Notes under the pieces: generated by a model
What the model saw: only the letters and a program-made list of their open reading frames with translations
Databases searched by the model: none
What the model was told of the DNA's origin: nothing
Shown: in pieces, positions 22,452 to 33,825 of the stretch
Numbering within the stretch: the stretch's first letter is position 1
Layout: each line of letters starts with the position of its first letter
Assembly: GCF_019279795.1 (NCBI RefSeq)
Contig: NC_056726.1
Location: 1,138,096,882-1,138,160,881 of the forward strand
Direction: 5' to 3'
Source of the DNA: Protopterus annectens
Taxonomy: Eukaryota > Chordata > Ceratodontiformes > Protopteridae
Length of the DNA: 64,000 nucleotides
Program-made: the position numbers and the translations under genes

Positions 22452-23602
22452 CTCACAGCTCCTCTCACTACATCAATAAATTATCTCTGATCTGAAGAAC
22501 TAAATTATAAAATTTTCTGGAGATGGGACTTGCTGATTACAAAAGAGGCTGTTTTTCTTTTTCCATACCTCCACTTTCATTCTGTGGAGTGAATAAACTC
22601 CCAAATTAAGTGTTAGATAAAGATCTTTGGTAAAAAAAAAATAGTTATTATTTATTTATTTCACTAGTTAGCTAATTTTGTTAACCAAGGCAGAATCCAG
22701 ATTCTAAATTAGCCACAATCACAAACCTACTGTAGTCACTTTTTCACCTGCTGCACTAACAGTTGCCATTGTACCACCATCACCACCTTCTGACGGCATA
22801 GTTGCATCGTACCTCAGCCAAACTTCCCCTGTCAGAATGAATAGCATGCTGGATGTCTCCTGAAAAGCACCCACTAACCTAATGAGACTACCATCATCAA
22901 CAGAGTGCAAATAAATGAATAAATGTTCTGGTATTCACAGACCATCTTTAAGATAGTCTCTACAAACATAAATGGACCATCTTCAAACCATCCTTAATCT
23001 ACAATTAATTTAAACAACTTTACATTTTCCTCTTCGTAGTTAACCTTCTACTTATTTAATATTTGCTTTCGCCTACTCTTCCTTTACTATAAAGGCATTT
23101 CTGCATTTTTTCACCTCTTCCTCCACAGTCTTACTTTTTCAGTAATATTTGTCATTTCCAAACACTTTTTTATACTAAAAACAAAGTGTTACCACATTTT
23201 CTTGTACAAAATATAAATGTCTCCAAAAAGATATGACACAAAATATAATACCATTAATATGTAGCATCTTCTGTACATACTGTTTCTTTTTTCTATTATG
23301 TAACAATTTTAGTAAGTTGATTTCTAGTCTTGATGTATTATATACACTTTTAAATTGTACTACATTCTGCTAGTCATGATTTGTAACCATTATTTTTTTA
23401 TTTTTTTTTTACTTGTTTATACTTTTCCTAGGCAGAACCTGAAACTTCTCCACTGGAACCATTGTTCTGTCAAGTCAAAAAATTTAAATAATGAAAGAAA
23501 TATTAAAGTAAACAATTTCGCTTGGGTCTGCCCTTGTTTCACTTTCCAGTGCTGCTTGTTAACTCGGCCTATAAGGAAACCAGCCATCATGGTTGCACTC
23601 AT
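22452..23602. other. No recognised feature
   Basis: AT-rich DNA with poly(T) and poly(A) runs. Short open frames only. Confidence 0.55.
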
Positions 23603-23725
23603 GAGGAGAGGATGGCATCATGGTTAAGATCTCTACCTTGGAGAGACAAAGTACATGGTTTAATTCTGACCTCTGGTTATTGGCTAGACTTGCAATAGTC
23701 TGTGGACTGTTAGCCTAGCATTTCC
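23603..23725 (+). mobile_element. tRNA-derived SINE, diverged
   Basis: Head gaggatggcatcatggttaag and B-box-like atggtttaattctgacc, then ggctagacttgcaatag and gactgttagcctagca, the CR1-like tail without a terminal repeat. Confidence 0.75.
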
Positions 23726-23938
23726 CTATTTACCAGTGGGCCAGTACCAAATACACCTCTTACAGAAAGTACACAGAGGGCACCCTCATAAAGTTCCCAA
23801 GCTGCAGCTAAATCCGCTAAGAATGGAGAAACAGTGTATTTGTCTATAGTCCTGTCAATACCTCCTTTTGTAAGGAGTGAAACAAACAGCTCTCTGAAAG
23901 ATCTTCATTTTTACCTCTTGTATTGATAATCTCATCAT

Positions 23939-24214
23939 AAGCCGCGGTGGTACAGTGGTAGCATTGTTGCCTCATAGCAAGAGGTTCTCCTATTCGACTC
24001 ATGACTGGACTGCCTTCTGTGTGGAGTCTGCATGTCCTTCCCGCAATCGAGTGGCCTCCAAAAGACATGCATGAATGGGCGTGCATTCGGTGAAGGTTGG
24101 GCGTCGGGCTTGCAACTCGGCACCATAAAAAATCTATTGCCAATCATTAGCGGACCAGAGTTCCGCTGTGGCGACCACTAACCGGGAAAAGCCAAAAAGA
24201 CAAACAACAACAAC
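23939..24214 (+). mobile_element. V-SINE-like SINE, complete, with target duplication
   Basis: Head gccgcggtggtacagtggtag and B-box-like tattcgactcatg; conserved body gtgtggagtctgcatgtcc and aaaagacatgcatg; tail gcggaccagagttccgctgt, ggcgaccactaaccggg, ending in caaacaacaacaac. The 17-bp duplication attgataatctcatcat occurs at 23922-23938 and 24215-24231 without mismatch, so the insertion is comparatively recent. Confidence 0.95.
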
Positions 24215-24231
24215 ATTGATAATCTCATCAT

Positions 24232-25433
24232 GTTAGTCATTACCCAAAGTTTATGCCCACACATGAGGATGAGAACTTGACCAGTAAATGAACAACTTTG
24301 TCTTATGACACAGCTCTTGCATCACCACCACTGTCCTGATAACACCTACAGGGATACCACTGATACACGTTCCTGTGGACAAACTCCTGATCTCCTCTAC
24401 TTTTACTCATTAACAACACCCCAAGTTTCACCTGAGTAGATGCACCTGTCTCACCTGGCAAAAGCAATTCACTTATGTCTAGGGATATTACATTACCCAT
24501 AGATTAGAAAACACCTGATTTACATAACCTGCATAGGAAAGAGTGAGGGGTGGTTACTGCCATTTCAAACTAAAGAAATACTCTGATAGAGGAGGAAATG
24601 CATAGCACAACATAAATATTATGATTACTTTATTATGTTTGCAGAAGTCTATGAACTAGGACTAATAGTACCTGACAATGATGTAAATAAATGTATCCAG
24701 GGTATCAAGCTGTGGTATTCCAAAAATCTTTTACACCTATCACAGCATGCTACAACAAATAATAATAAAAAATCCCAAGTTCAAAAGAGGATTCTAAGAG
24801 TGCTTATGACTTATAGACTAATGAAGATTTTTAAAACTTTACTTCCTGTTCTATTATGGGAATTGACTACTCTGAACTGCAATGGTTTGAAATAGTATGT
24901 TGTCATAGTGTACCTAATTACAACTTCAGAGCAGTGAAATTGCCATTACACTCTCTGGTCTCTTGTGGTATATGAACAGCACTACTATATGTCAACACTG
25001 TTACTGCAGGCATTACAGGTTAGAAAGCCCAAGTAAATGCTACACCAGTTCCAGCATACAAGTAGAGCTGTATTGAGGCAGGCAGGACATTTAATTATAA
25101 GCAAAGAAGACTGCAGACATGTGCATCAGTGTGATTGGTGAGTAATCTCTTTGTAATGTGAGGACAAGTCCAAATGCTCTTGTCTTGAAAAATTTCCATT
25201 GTATCCCACCGTTCCAGAAGGCTGGAGTAAAGTAGGCAGCCACCATGGACACAAAGTGCCAGTTGCCATGATTGGCAGATTCCAAAGAGTGGTTTTGTAA
25301 TACTAGCACTCAAATTGTCAATGTCAGTATCACATTTGTAATCAGGGCTGAAAGGCTATTGTTTCAGCACTCCATGTGTTGCATTGAAAAGAGAATGTAG
25401 CAAGTTGCCTGATACATTTGTAGCAAGTGATTT
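24232..25433. other. No recognised feature
   Basis: Two overlapping reverse-strand open frames at 25091-25313 have no motif I recognise. Confidence 0.5.
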
Positions 25434-25752
25434 ACTACAATTATTCAGAAAGGAGAATATTTTTGAGATCCTGATCTATGAGGTCTGTTTTTTTTTTTTG
25501 CTCTTCAGTACAGAGTTGAGGTGGGGAGCATTGGGTGCAACAACACTCAGCAGATATGATGTTGTACCCTTCTACTTTCATTTCCTATACTATATGTACG
25601 GCAGAGTTTAACTGACATGCATGCAGAAATTTAATACAATTTTTCAAAAAGGAGAATATTTTTTGAGCTCCTGATCTCAGCATAGAGTTGAGGTTGGGGC
25701 ACCAAATCAGAAAGCTGCATCAGGTGCAACAACACGTAGCAGATTTACAAGT
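25434..25752. repeat. Two-copy tandem duplication, ~190 bp
   Basis: tacaattattcagaaaggag, gatcctgatct, gagttgaggtgggg and gtgcaacaacactcagcaga (25436-25556) recur as tacaatttttcaaaaaggag, gctcctgatct, gagttgaggttggg and gtgcaacaacacgtagcaga (25635-25743). Confidence 0.75.
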
Positions 25753-27378
25753 GGCACTGTGGGTCGGCAGCATTCATATCTTGTCATGGGCAGCACTGTT
25801 TGCTTGGGCTGTGTTGCATTGCACAGTAAGTACTGAAATTCATAATCTTAACTTGTCTGAATTCACTGTTTTATTATTGCTTGCAATACAAGCGGCGTGG
25901 ACTACATAGCTGGGTTTGGGCTTACCTTGTAGGGTGGTGGAGGCTCTTTATTACACTAATGCATATTGTTTGGAATTCTGAACATAAAGCTGAGATACTA
26001 CATAGAAGAATAAACTTAGCATCAGTATATTATGTTTTAAGAAGACAGAGATGAACAACAAAACAGATATATGTTATGCAGTAGAAAGCAACTAATTGTT
26101 ATAAAGTGCATGGTTTAAATACAAATAGAAGTTATAAGAAATGAGGCCCTGACAATTCACTAAGGCTATAGAACATATTTATAGCATTTTCATTTTTTTT
26201 TTCTTTCTCAGACAACATAGTTTCATATATGCATAATAATGTTAATATGTTAATTTGGCTACCTTATTCCAGATTTTATTAAGCTATGTTAACTTTTTTT
26301 TTTCTTTTTCTTTGCCTTAGGTCTGACTGCTGAGTAATACCACCTATGATCAATAACAACAAAATAACTCAATGAAAGCATTTAAACTTTTATTTGATGT
26401 TTGAAATAATGTCTTTCATGCTTTTTCAGACAGTTTTAGAGCAAGATTTTTAATGTAAGCTTTCCAAAACAACGAAATGTCCTTCTAAACAGCAAGTAGT
26501 ATATTTTTTGTCTGTAACGTAAACCAGCACTCGTCAATAATCCTTAATGGCTATAATCTGTCAATGTTTGCCATTTATGTGCTTAATGATATAATTACAA
26601 GCCAAATTATTCAGTGAGGTTTATGAAAATTACTGCATGGTGTAAGTCATTTTAAGCCTCTTACACATTCTTGTACTGTGCTATACTGTAAGGAAAGGTA
26701 ATTTATAGTTAATCAACCTTACACCTTCTACAAGTAAAGTTTAGCAAAAACCTGCATATGAAATGAGCACTAGAGTTTGGTAAGCATTTATGTACAGAGC
26801 AATAGAATGCTAATGAACCTTTGAAGTTCGATAGTTTGCCACTTGTGAAATCATAAAACAGAAGACTTCCATGTTGAGAGGATAATATTTGTGTCATTTT
26901 ATGTTGGACTATTAGGTAATACCACCTTGTGCATCATGGGTGTCTCTCACCACCTCTGTGTTACAGTTTTACTGGTGTTTACTGGTTCATAGAGTAGGAG
27001 TCATTGTAGAAGACTGTACCTGCAGACATTGTTTTAGTATGTGGCTCACCTCTGGGGGCAGCAACGGATTATACCACGCTGTATATGTCAACAAGCTATA
27101 CTGACATAAACTGCATGTTAAATATCTGCATAAGCAGCATATCCATAGAATGCACTAGTACATAATCTGTGCACATACCACAGTAAGTTACATCGGCACC
27201 ATTAGCAGTACAGATAGAACACTTGGAACTGTCAGTTGCTAGTGGCCAGTGTATATCAGGGTGGTGGTCTGGTGCCCCTGGATAACATGTAAGAATCATA
27301 AGAACACAAAAGTTAAATATGGCTGACCCTGCAAAATCTACAGCACCTACATGTATATGGGTGGTAGGATGGTGTTAT
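25753..27378. other. No recognised feature
   Basis: AT-rich intergenic or intronic DNA; no coding, RNA-gene or repeat-family signal. Confidence 0.55.
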
Positions 27379-27506
27379 CATAGGTTAGTACTATCATAGC
27401 CCTTGTGAGCCATTGTAAGCCTAGCCAATTATACCCTGTGAGACTCAAACCCTACACCTTGTCTTTGTAAGGCAAACACCTTAACCACTGGGCCACCCTC
27501 CCAACC
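27379..27506 (-). mobile_element. tRNA-derived SINE with CR1-like tail
   Basis: Reverse strand: gggagggtggcccagtggtt head, B-box-like gggtttgagtctcaca, then aattggctaggcttacaatg and a tag-tactaacctatg tail. Same family as the copy 20 bp further right. Confidence 0.85.
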
Positions 27507-27526
27507 CCCTAAAAATACTATTTTTC

Positions 27527-27662
27527 TAGGTCCATAGATTAGTATTAGGCTAACTGCCCTTGCAAGCCATTTTAAGCCTAGCCAGTTACCCCATGTGAGA
27601 TTCAAAGCCTGTACCTTGCATTTGTAAGGCAAACACCTTAACCATTAGGCCACCCTCCCAAC
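27527..27662 (-). mobile_element. tRNA-derived SINE with CR1-like tail
   Basis: Reverse strand: gggagggtggcctaatggtt head, ctttgaatctcaca B-box-like sequence, aactggctaggcttaaaatg, then gcagttagcctaatactaat and ctatggacc. Same orientation as its neighbour and separated from it by about 20 bp. Confidence 0.87.
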
Positions 27663-29038
27663 ATAAGGATAAGTATTACCTTAACATTCAGGAGGAAGGA
27701 GAGGATTGGCTAACCAGTGAATATGATTATATAGACAATTTTATTGGAATGATATTTTAGAATGCTACTTTCTATTTTTTGGACTGGATGGTGGGAATGT
27801 TTTTTTTTTTTAGTATGTAGGTAATCATGTGTTAAATTATGCGATATCTATTACTATATAAGTAATATGGAGTCAGATGCCCTAACGGATATTATTGTTT
27901 AGGTAGTGTAAGTGACAAGAGAGCATAGAAAATGAATGCATAGTACATGGACTAAGTCATGGTAGTGGGTCCCACCTAAACAATCACTGTTATATGGATA
28001 ATATAACGGAAAGTGGAACCTCAGTAATGACTGTGTAATTTGTGGATTTGAAGGTGAAAATAACAGCTTCTACTCAATGAGCATTGCATGACTTGAAGGG
28101 AAGGAGACCCTAGACTTGTGCATTGCAAGCTTCTATTTGACCAGAGTAATGTACTCTGTACCATGACAGCCTTGTGAACTATACTAACTTATTTTGTCTA
28201 GAGTGTTAGAACATAGTGCCTTTTCACCAAACAATATATTAAAGTGTTCATGACTTGGTCAACATACAAAATATAATGCAATATGCAGAGATTTTCAAGT
28301 ATATGGTACTGAGGCATGCCATGTCAGTAATTTCATGAACACCACTAAGTATTTTTAAAGGTTGTGTATACAGAACCTGCTTTGTAAATATGCATTCTAT
28401 GCAGATTTCATTTACATGCCTTCCGAAATATACAAATGATTATTGATAATATTGCTAGCCTTGCTTGGCTGAAGAAGGGCAATGCCTGGTTTTAAAATCA
28501 CTTATTCTTTTCTTATCTTTCTAGTAACTAGATTTTAACCAGTTTAGGATCTTATGCATTTGAATGTGCTCTATTTTGCAAAGAACAATAAAGTTACCAT
28601 CTGAATTACTCAATGAAGTGTACAGAGGTATTATTATGACATTTCTTTTTCCTTATACTGCTGCATGGACATCACATTTTTGTATTCTGGCAATTAATTG
28701 TAATGATATTGGAAAGACATTTAACTTATTTTTGCTGTATTGTTTTTGTCAGATATGTGTAATTTATAACTGTGTGCAGACTTTTGTGTTGTATTATGTT
28801 CAAATGTTGAGAAGGACTTTTTGGCCCTAATATTAAGAAACAGGTAGTTAAAACAGCTCTACTGTTTTCTTTTTCTTTTTTCATTTTATATTAGAAACTT
28901 CCGTTAGGATTTTACATTTGAGTTAATCATACTTCGGTTAGGTTGATAACATCATTGCTTTTATTGCCCTTTTCATGTGCCTGACCAACTTGCATCCATT
29001 TATTATGAAACGGTTTTCTTTCTAAGTGAATTTCATTC
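27663..29038. other. No recognised feature
   Basis: AT-rich. An 88-codon hydrophobic frame at 28564-28830 has no support as a gene. Confidence 0.5.
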
Positions 29039-29286
29039 AAAACAGATTTAATGGATGGGGCGTGGCTAGGATGCTGAACTGATAGCTGCACTTCATTTCA
29101 GCTCTCTTACCTCAATACAATTCCTGACAGGAATTTTACAAAATAATATTTAAATTGAAGAAATTTTTATTACTAACTTATTTCTAATAACTCTGAGCAT
29201 CTATAAGAAAAATTTTATTGTCAGAACTTGAATAATTCCTGTCAAATTAATTACTGGAAAATCAGCACCAATATCAGCTTTACAGC

Positions 29287-30187
29287 ATGAGTCATCTAAG
29301 GAATACAGCACAAGACTCTTCTCTCAAAAAAGACCTGCAGTCTCTCATTACAAATATACAGGAACTTACAATAAAAATCGACAAGATGGACAATAAAATA
29401 GATACTTTTAAAGAAAAGTGCTCACAACAACTGGAACAGCTTCAAGAAATGTTTACACAGCAGAAAGGACAGATATCACTTATTGAACAGTCATTAAGTG
29501 ACATTGACACTAGAGTCCAAATAGAAGAACAACAAACTGAATTCTTACTTCAGCAGAATACATATTTACTAGAAAAGCTTGATGATATGGAAAACCGAAC
29601 AAGAAGAAATAATATTAGAATATATGGTCTACCAGAAAAATCTGAAGGAGACAATATGATAAACTTTCTTACCACCTGGATACCAGATGTAACAAAAATA
29701 CCTGAAGCTCTTTCATATGGTATAGAACGGGCGCATAGATCACTAGCAGCGTCTGGAACTGGTTCTTCTCCGGGTACGAACAAGCGGAGATCTATAATTG
29801 TGAGACTCTTTTCTACACAAGATAAAGATCTTATATTAAGAAATGCTTGGGCAAATTCTCCCATCAAATACAATGATTCATTAATAAGATTTGACAATGA
29901 TTATTCTACAAAGGTGGTTTCAAAAGATAACAATTTCTAGCAATAAAAAAACCTTGAAGAAAAAGCAACTGAAAGTCCATCTTTTATTTCCAGCAAGACT
30001 GAAAGTTTTTCTACCAAATGGAATAAAAATCTTTGAAACAGTAGATTCAGCAATAAAATACCTTACCAACAACAACAACCTAACACATGAAGAATCTATG
30101 GACTGGACAATAAGTACACCGAAGAGAAATGCTGAAGTAAATAATTGGAAAACTGTTGAGCAAAAGAAAAAAAAACTAAAGGACAAA
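29287..30187 (+). pseudogene. L1 ORF1 protein, one frameshift
   Basis: L1 ORF1p is a trimeric RNA chaperone that coats L1 RNA. Residues 1-110 are heptad-rich coiled coil (KDLQSLITNIQELTIKID and following). It leads into LDDMENRTRRNNIRIYGLPE, the start of the RRM. The RRM continues with ERAHRSL and RSIIVRLFS, and the C-terminal domain begins near 29820. A frameshift at about 29930 moves the C-terminal half, KKKQLKVHLLFPARLKVF and following, into the next frame, which ends at 30187. The length of about 300 residues is normal for the family. Confidence 0.9.
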
Positions 30188-33100
30188 TAATCTTACATAT
30201 GTTGTATTCTGTAAAAATCTAAATAATAATACTAACAACAAAAGAAAAGTTCTTACTGTCTTCAAGTTACACCAAAACAGGTACTGTTTTCAATTATATT
30301 TTAAATGTCAAAATTAGCATAAATGTAAATACATTTATCTCAAATCACATCAATATACTAAGCATAATTTAAACATTACTCTATTTTTCATTATTATCCA
30401 TCTATTATTTTCATATTCTTAATCAGAGTAATCAATGCATAATAATGTTCCCAAATAGTTTATTTATTTATTTATTTATTTATTGTCTCTCTTTGTGTTT
30501 TGTTGTTTTTATTTTTCTCTTCTTTTTATTAAATCTTCATTAACTTATAATACTTTAATCAGTATATGGTTATATTGCTTAATAGGTATAGTAATGACTG
30601 CTATATAACTTATTATTAGTTACATCCCTGATAGTATTACTTTTTATAAGTTAAAAGTGTCCCTGTTTGGATAAACGCTAATGCTGGGCAGAAATGTGTT
30701 GCTTTTGAAATGAAGTATTTCAGTTAGGATGTATCATAAGACTACTTTAAATAATCTTAAAAGATGTTCTGCCTTTGACCCATATGCACATACTGATATA
30801 GTCCAGTGAAAAAACATGTTTTAAGTGATATTTTGAGGCTATAAGTCATGTGTGTTGTGGCTCCAGACATCCGGAGTTGAAAGATGCTTGTGACTAGCTT
30901 AGATATCCTGTTGTCTTTTCTTTTGTAGAGAAATAAGGCATAGCATGTTTAAAATGCAAAGTTTGACAGTTGTGAACACTACTCCGTAAACTAGAGTGCT
31001 TGCGTGCACACTACATGAGTTTGTCACCAAATAAGAGGAGGGAAAAGAAAAAGAAAAACACATACCTTTTCCCGCTTGGTTCTCGAGACAATTTAACAGC
31101 CACAAACATCACTAGAAACTTGAGTTACTTATTGCTTGTCGCATTTACTTGTGTACGCCATCCCTGACTCTTTCTAATTGACGTCTAGTCAGAAAATAAG
31201 CTAGGTTCACATTTAAAGATACAGAAACCTAAATTCCTTCTAAGGAAACATAAATAATATAAAGGTTCATATAAATATACACAGATATTTATTTTTGAAG
31301 CACTTTCAGTTTATGGCTACTGATGTCTTCTAGCACCTTGATAGATAAGGACATATATCTGCTTGTCTTTCTATCAGTTTAGATTTCCAGACATTTTAGC
31401 TATCCCTTACTATGTATTATACAGCAGAGTTTAAAAAGCAGAAATTAATCATCAGCAAATAAAATCACTGCTGTTTTACAAATTCTCTAAAGAAACTAGT
31501 AAATGTCAAGCAACTGACAGGTTTGTTTTGGGGAGGGTTGCCATTTCCCACGCTGGTGCTCCTGCAGAATACTACTGATGTCCTGCTGCCAAGGTATGCC
31601 CTCGGGTGGGCAGGTGGGATGCAACAAGAAGGTTGGATGTGCATTTGGCAAATCAAACATTTAGATGGCGTTATGGTATACTAGATGGAGAAAGTGGAAG
31701 CAATGATTGTATAGGCAACTATAATGAGTAACACAACAAAAGTGGATTTGACCCGGTGTGTCAATTATACAATGTTTATATCCCATGTGGCTTTGGGCTT
31801 TGTCGAAGCATCTGTGTTCTACACACATATTGTGTTGGATCTGATTTGAGTGGAAGGGGGAGAGGCTTAGCCCACACCCTAATTTGTTACTGGGTTGCCA
31901 TGCATTATGGGCATGCATTGTGGCAGGTACTCAACGGGCTATCCATCCTTAGATGGCTCATGCTGTTCCCGTTTGCTCATCTGAATGGTGACTGTGGCTG
32001 TGCTCTTCTTGTTATGTTGCCTGGCTGTGGCTTCACCATTCTTATAATATTGTCTGGCTTTTTACATTATCAAGAATGACACAATACTAGTGTATGCGGG
32101 TATATCATGTTACTGTTAGTGTGGACAAGGATGCTTGACAATGCAACTATGATTCTTGGACCTTTCTGCAGACGGGTGTGTTGTCTGGCAGTTGAGAGCC
32201 TGGTTGTTCCTGATCAGCGGACCTGTATTTTTGTGTTTCAATGTGACTGCATGAAAGGATGCCAGTATTGGTCTGCAAGTTTGGTGGGCAGTAGATTCGT
32301 TGGGGATTGATTTGAGGAGACACTTGTATTATGGCTGGGGCACTTGACATTTGATAAATGCATCCTCTCAATGATGCGTTCTGTCTGGTCATTGGCTGTA
32401 AAACAGCTTTTCTGAGAAATATTGTTGTGGTGCCAGTTAATGATTTGGATTAAATGTTTCTATATACAGTCGTGAAGCAATTGCCAGGATAAAATGGTAC
32501 TCTTGCAGTGCATGGATCATCGTGGCTGTCCTCCGATGTTGGAGGAAAAACAAGCTTCTTGGACACCTTTTTGGCATGGTAAAGGTGTTACCCCATGGTT
32601 TGAATACGTTTTGTCTCTTTGCTGCAAAATGGGTTGGGAATTTTGGCCTGTAATATTTTCGTACATGGTGGTTTGAATCTTGGCAGCTTCCATTGTTTTG
32701 ATGTGTTCTCCAGTATACTTTTGTTCAGTCATAGGATTGAATTACTGGTGTTGAGTAGGTCAGGATTGTATCTCCAGCACTTGTTGTCAGCAGATAGACT
32801 CACTGGTTGGGTGTCAGTCTAAGCTGTGGGAGTTGATGTGTGATATACATAGATGTTTGCTTTGAGGGTGTGGTCAAGTGCGCTGCAGTTTTACCTCTGT
32901 ACTGTGTCAGTTTTCATTGTGCAGGGTCCCTCTGAGGGTTGATGGAAGTGTTGGCAACAAGACACTCAATCAGGTAACAACATTATGAGTGGTCTCTTGG
33001 ATAAGGGAGCTGTCTAAATTGTGATCTTGTTGTCTCCAGCCATGGGAATTGTCATTGAAAAGCTGAAAAATGCAATCAGAGGAACATATTTAATGTCTAC

Positions 33101-33820
33101 TAAAGAAATATTAATATACTTATACATTGTATCGCATTTCAGTTTATGTTAAACATGAAATATGATGTGGTTTCAGAACTATTCATGTTTTTATTCCAAT
33201 ATGACTTTGCAAATATTAATTTAAACACTGGTTTCGGACTTGAGTAGTCTAAAACAATTGCACAACAATGGTACTGTATTATACAGTAATGTCAGTAAAT
33301 AGTTTTCAACAGATGTATGAAATATACAGTTATAGATTTTAACATGATGTTTATTAATACCCTAAATTATTTTGAAATGATACTACCTTAATCTAAATAT
33401 TTGTACCTTTTTGAAACCTGCTTAGAAGTAAGTATTATTGAATTACAATAAGATGAGTAAAGGATATATGTATATATTTTAGCTGATTAGATTATCTTAA
33501 TATATTATTCAATTATCTTTATTTAAAACTAAGAGGATAAGAGAAACTGATCCAAATATTATTTGTGAGGGTAGAAAGTTTGTTTGGTTAGATTCACTAA
33601 CCAAACGAAGAGGTATATTACCTCATAGCAACAGGGAATGGTTTTTAAGGTTAAGAATTACAAGTTTGGAAGTTCTTTGTTTTTTTTTATTCTATCACTT
33701 TGGTGTCACTCAGAAACATGCAAAAATCATACAAGAAAAACTTTTTGAATTCTGTATCCAAGATGGAACTAAGAATAAACAATATTTACATAAACTTACA
33801 CATAAAACAAACTCAAAACT
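30188..33820. other. 3.6-kb segment between L1 ORF1 and ORF2, unassigned
   Basis: The outer parts (30190-30600 and 33480-33820) are AT-rich like the L1. The middle, roughly 30650-33060, is less AT-rich and looks foreign. It has many short open frames but no recognised protein, no clear terminal repeats and no target duplication that I could find. A tttattta microsatellite lies at 30460-30484 and a palindrome gtttggttag/ctaaccaaac at 33581-33605. A nested insertion is likely but unnamed. Confidence 0.45.
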
Positions 33821-33825
33821 AGGAA

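Noticed and set aside
28466..28505. ctgaagaagggcaatgcctgg, like a fourth hammerhead core
   Set aside because: The required GAAA is missing and no PLE sequence surrounds it.
28564..28830. 88-codon hydrophobic frame as a small membrane protein
   Set aside because: AT-rich DNA gives hydrophobic chance frames, and there is no start context or homology to support it.
31756..32822. Several 60-107-codon frames on both strands as candidate exons
   Set aside because: No consistent strand, splice signals or recognisable domains; the region lies inside an L1 insertion.
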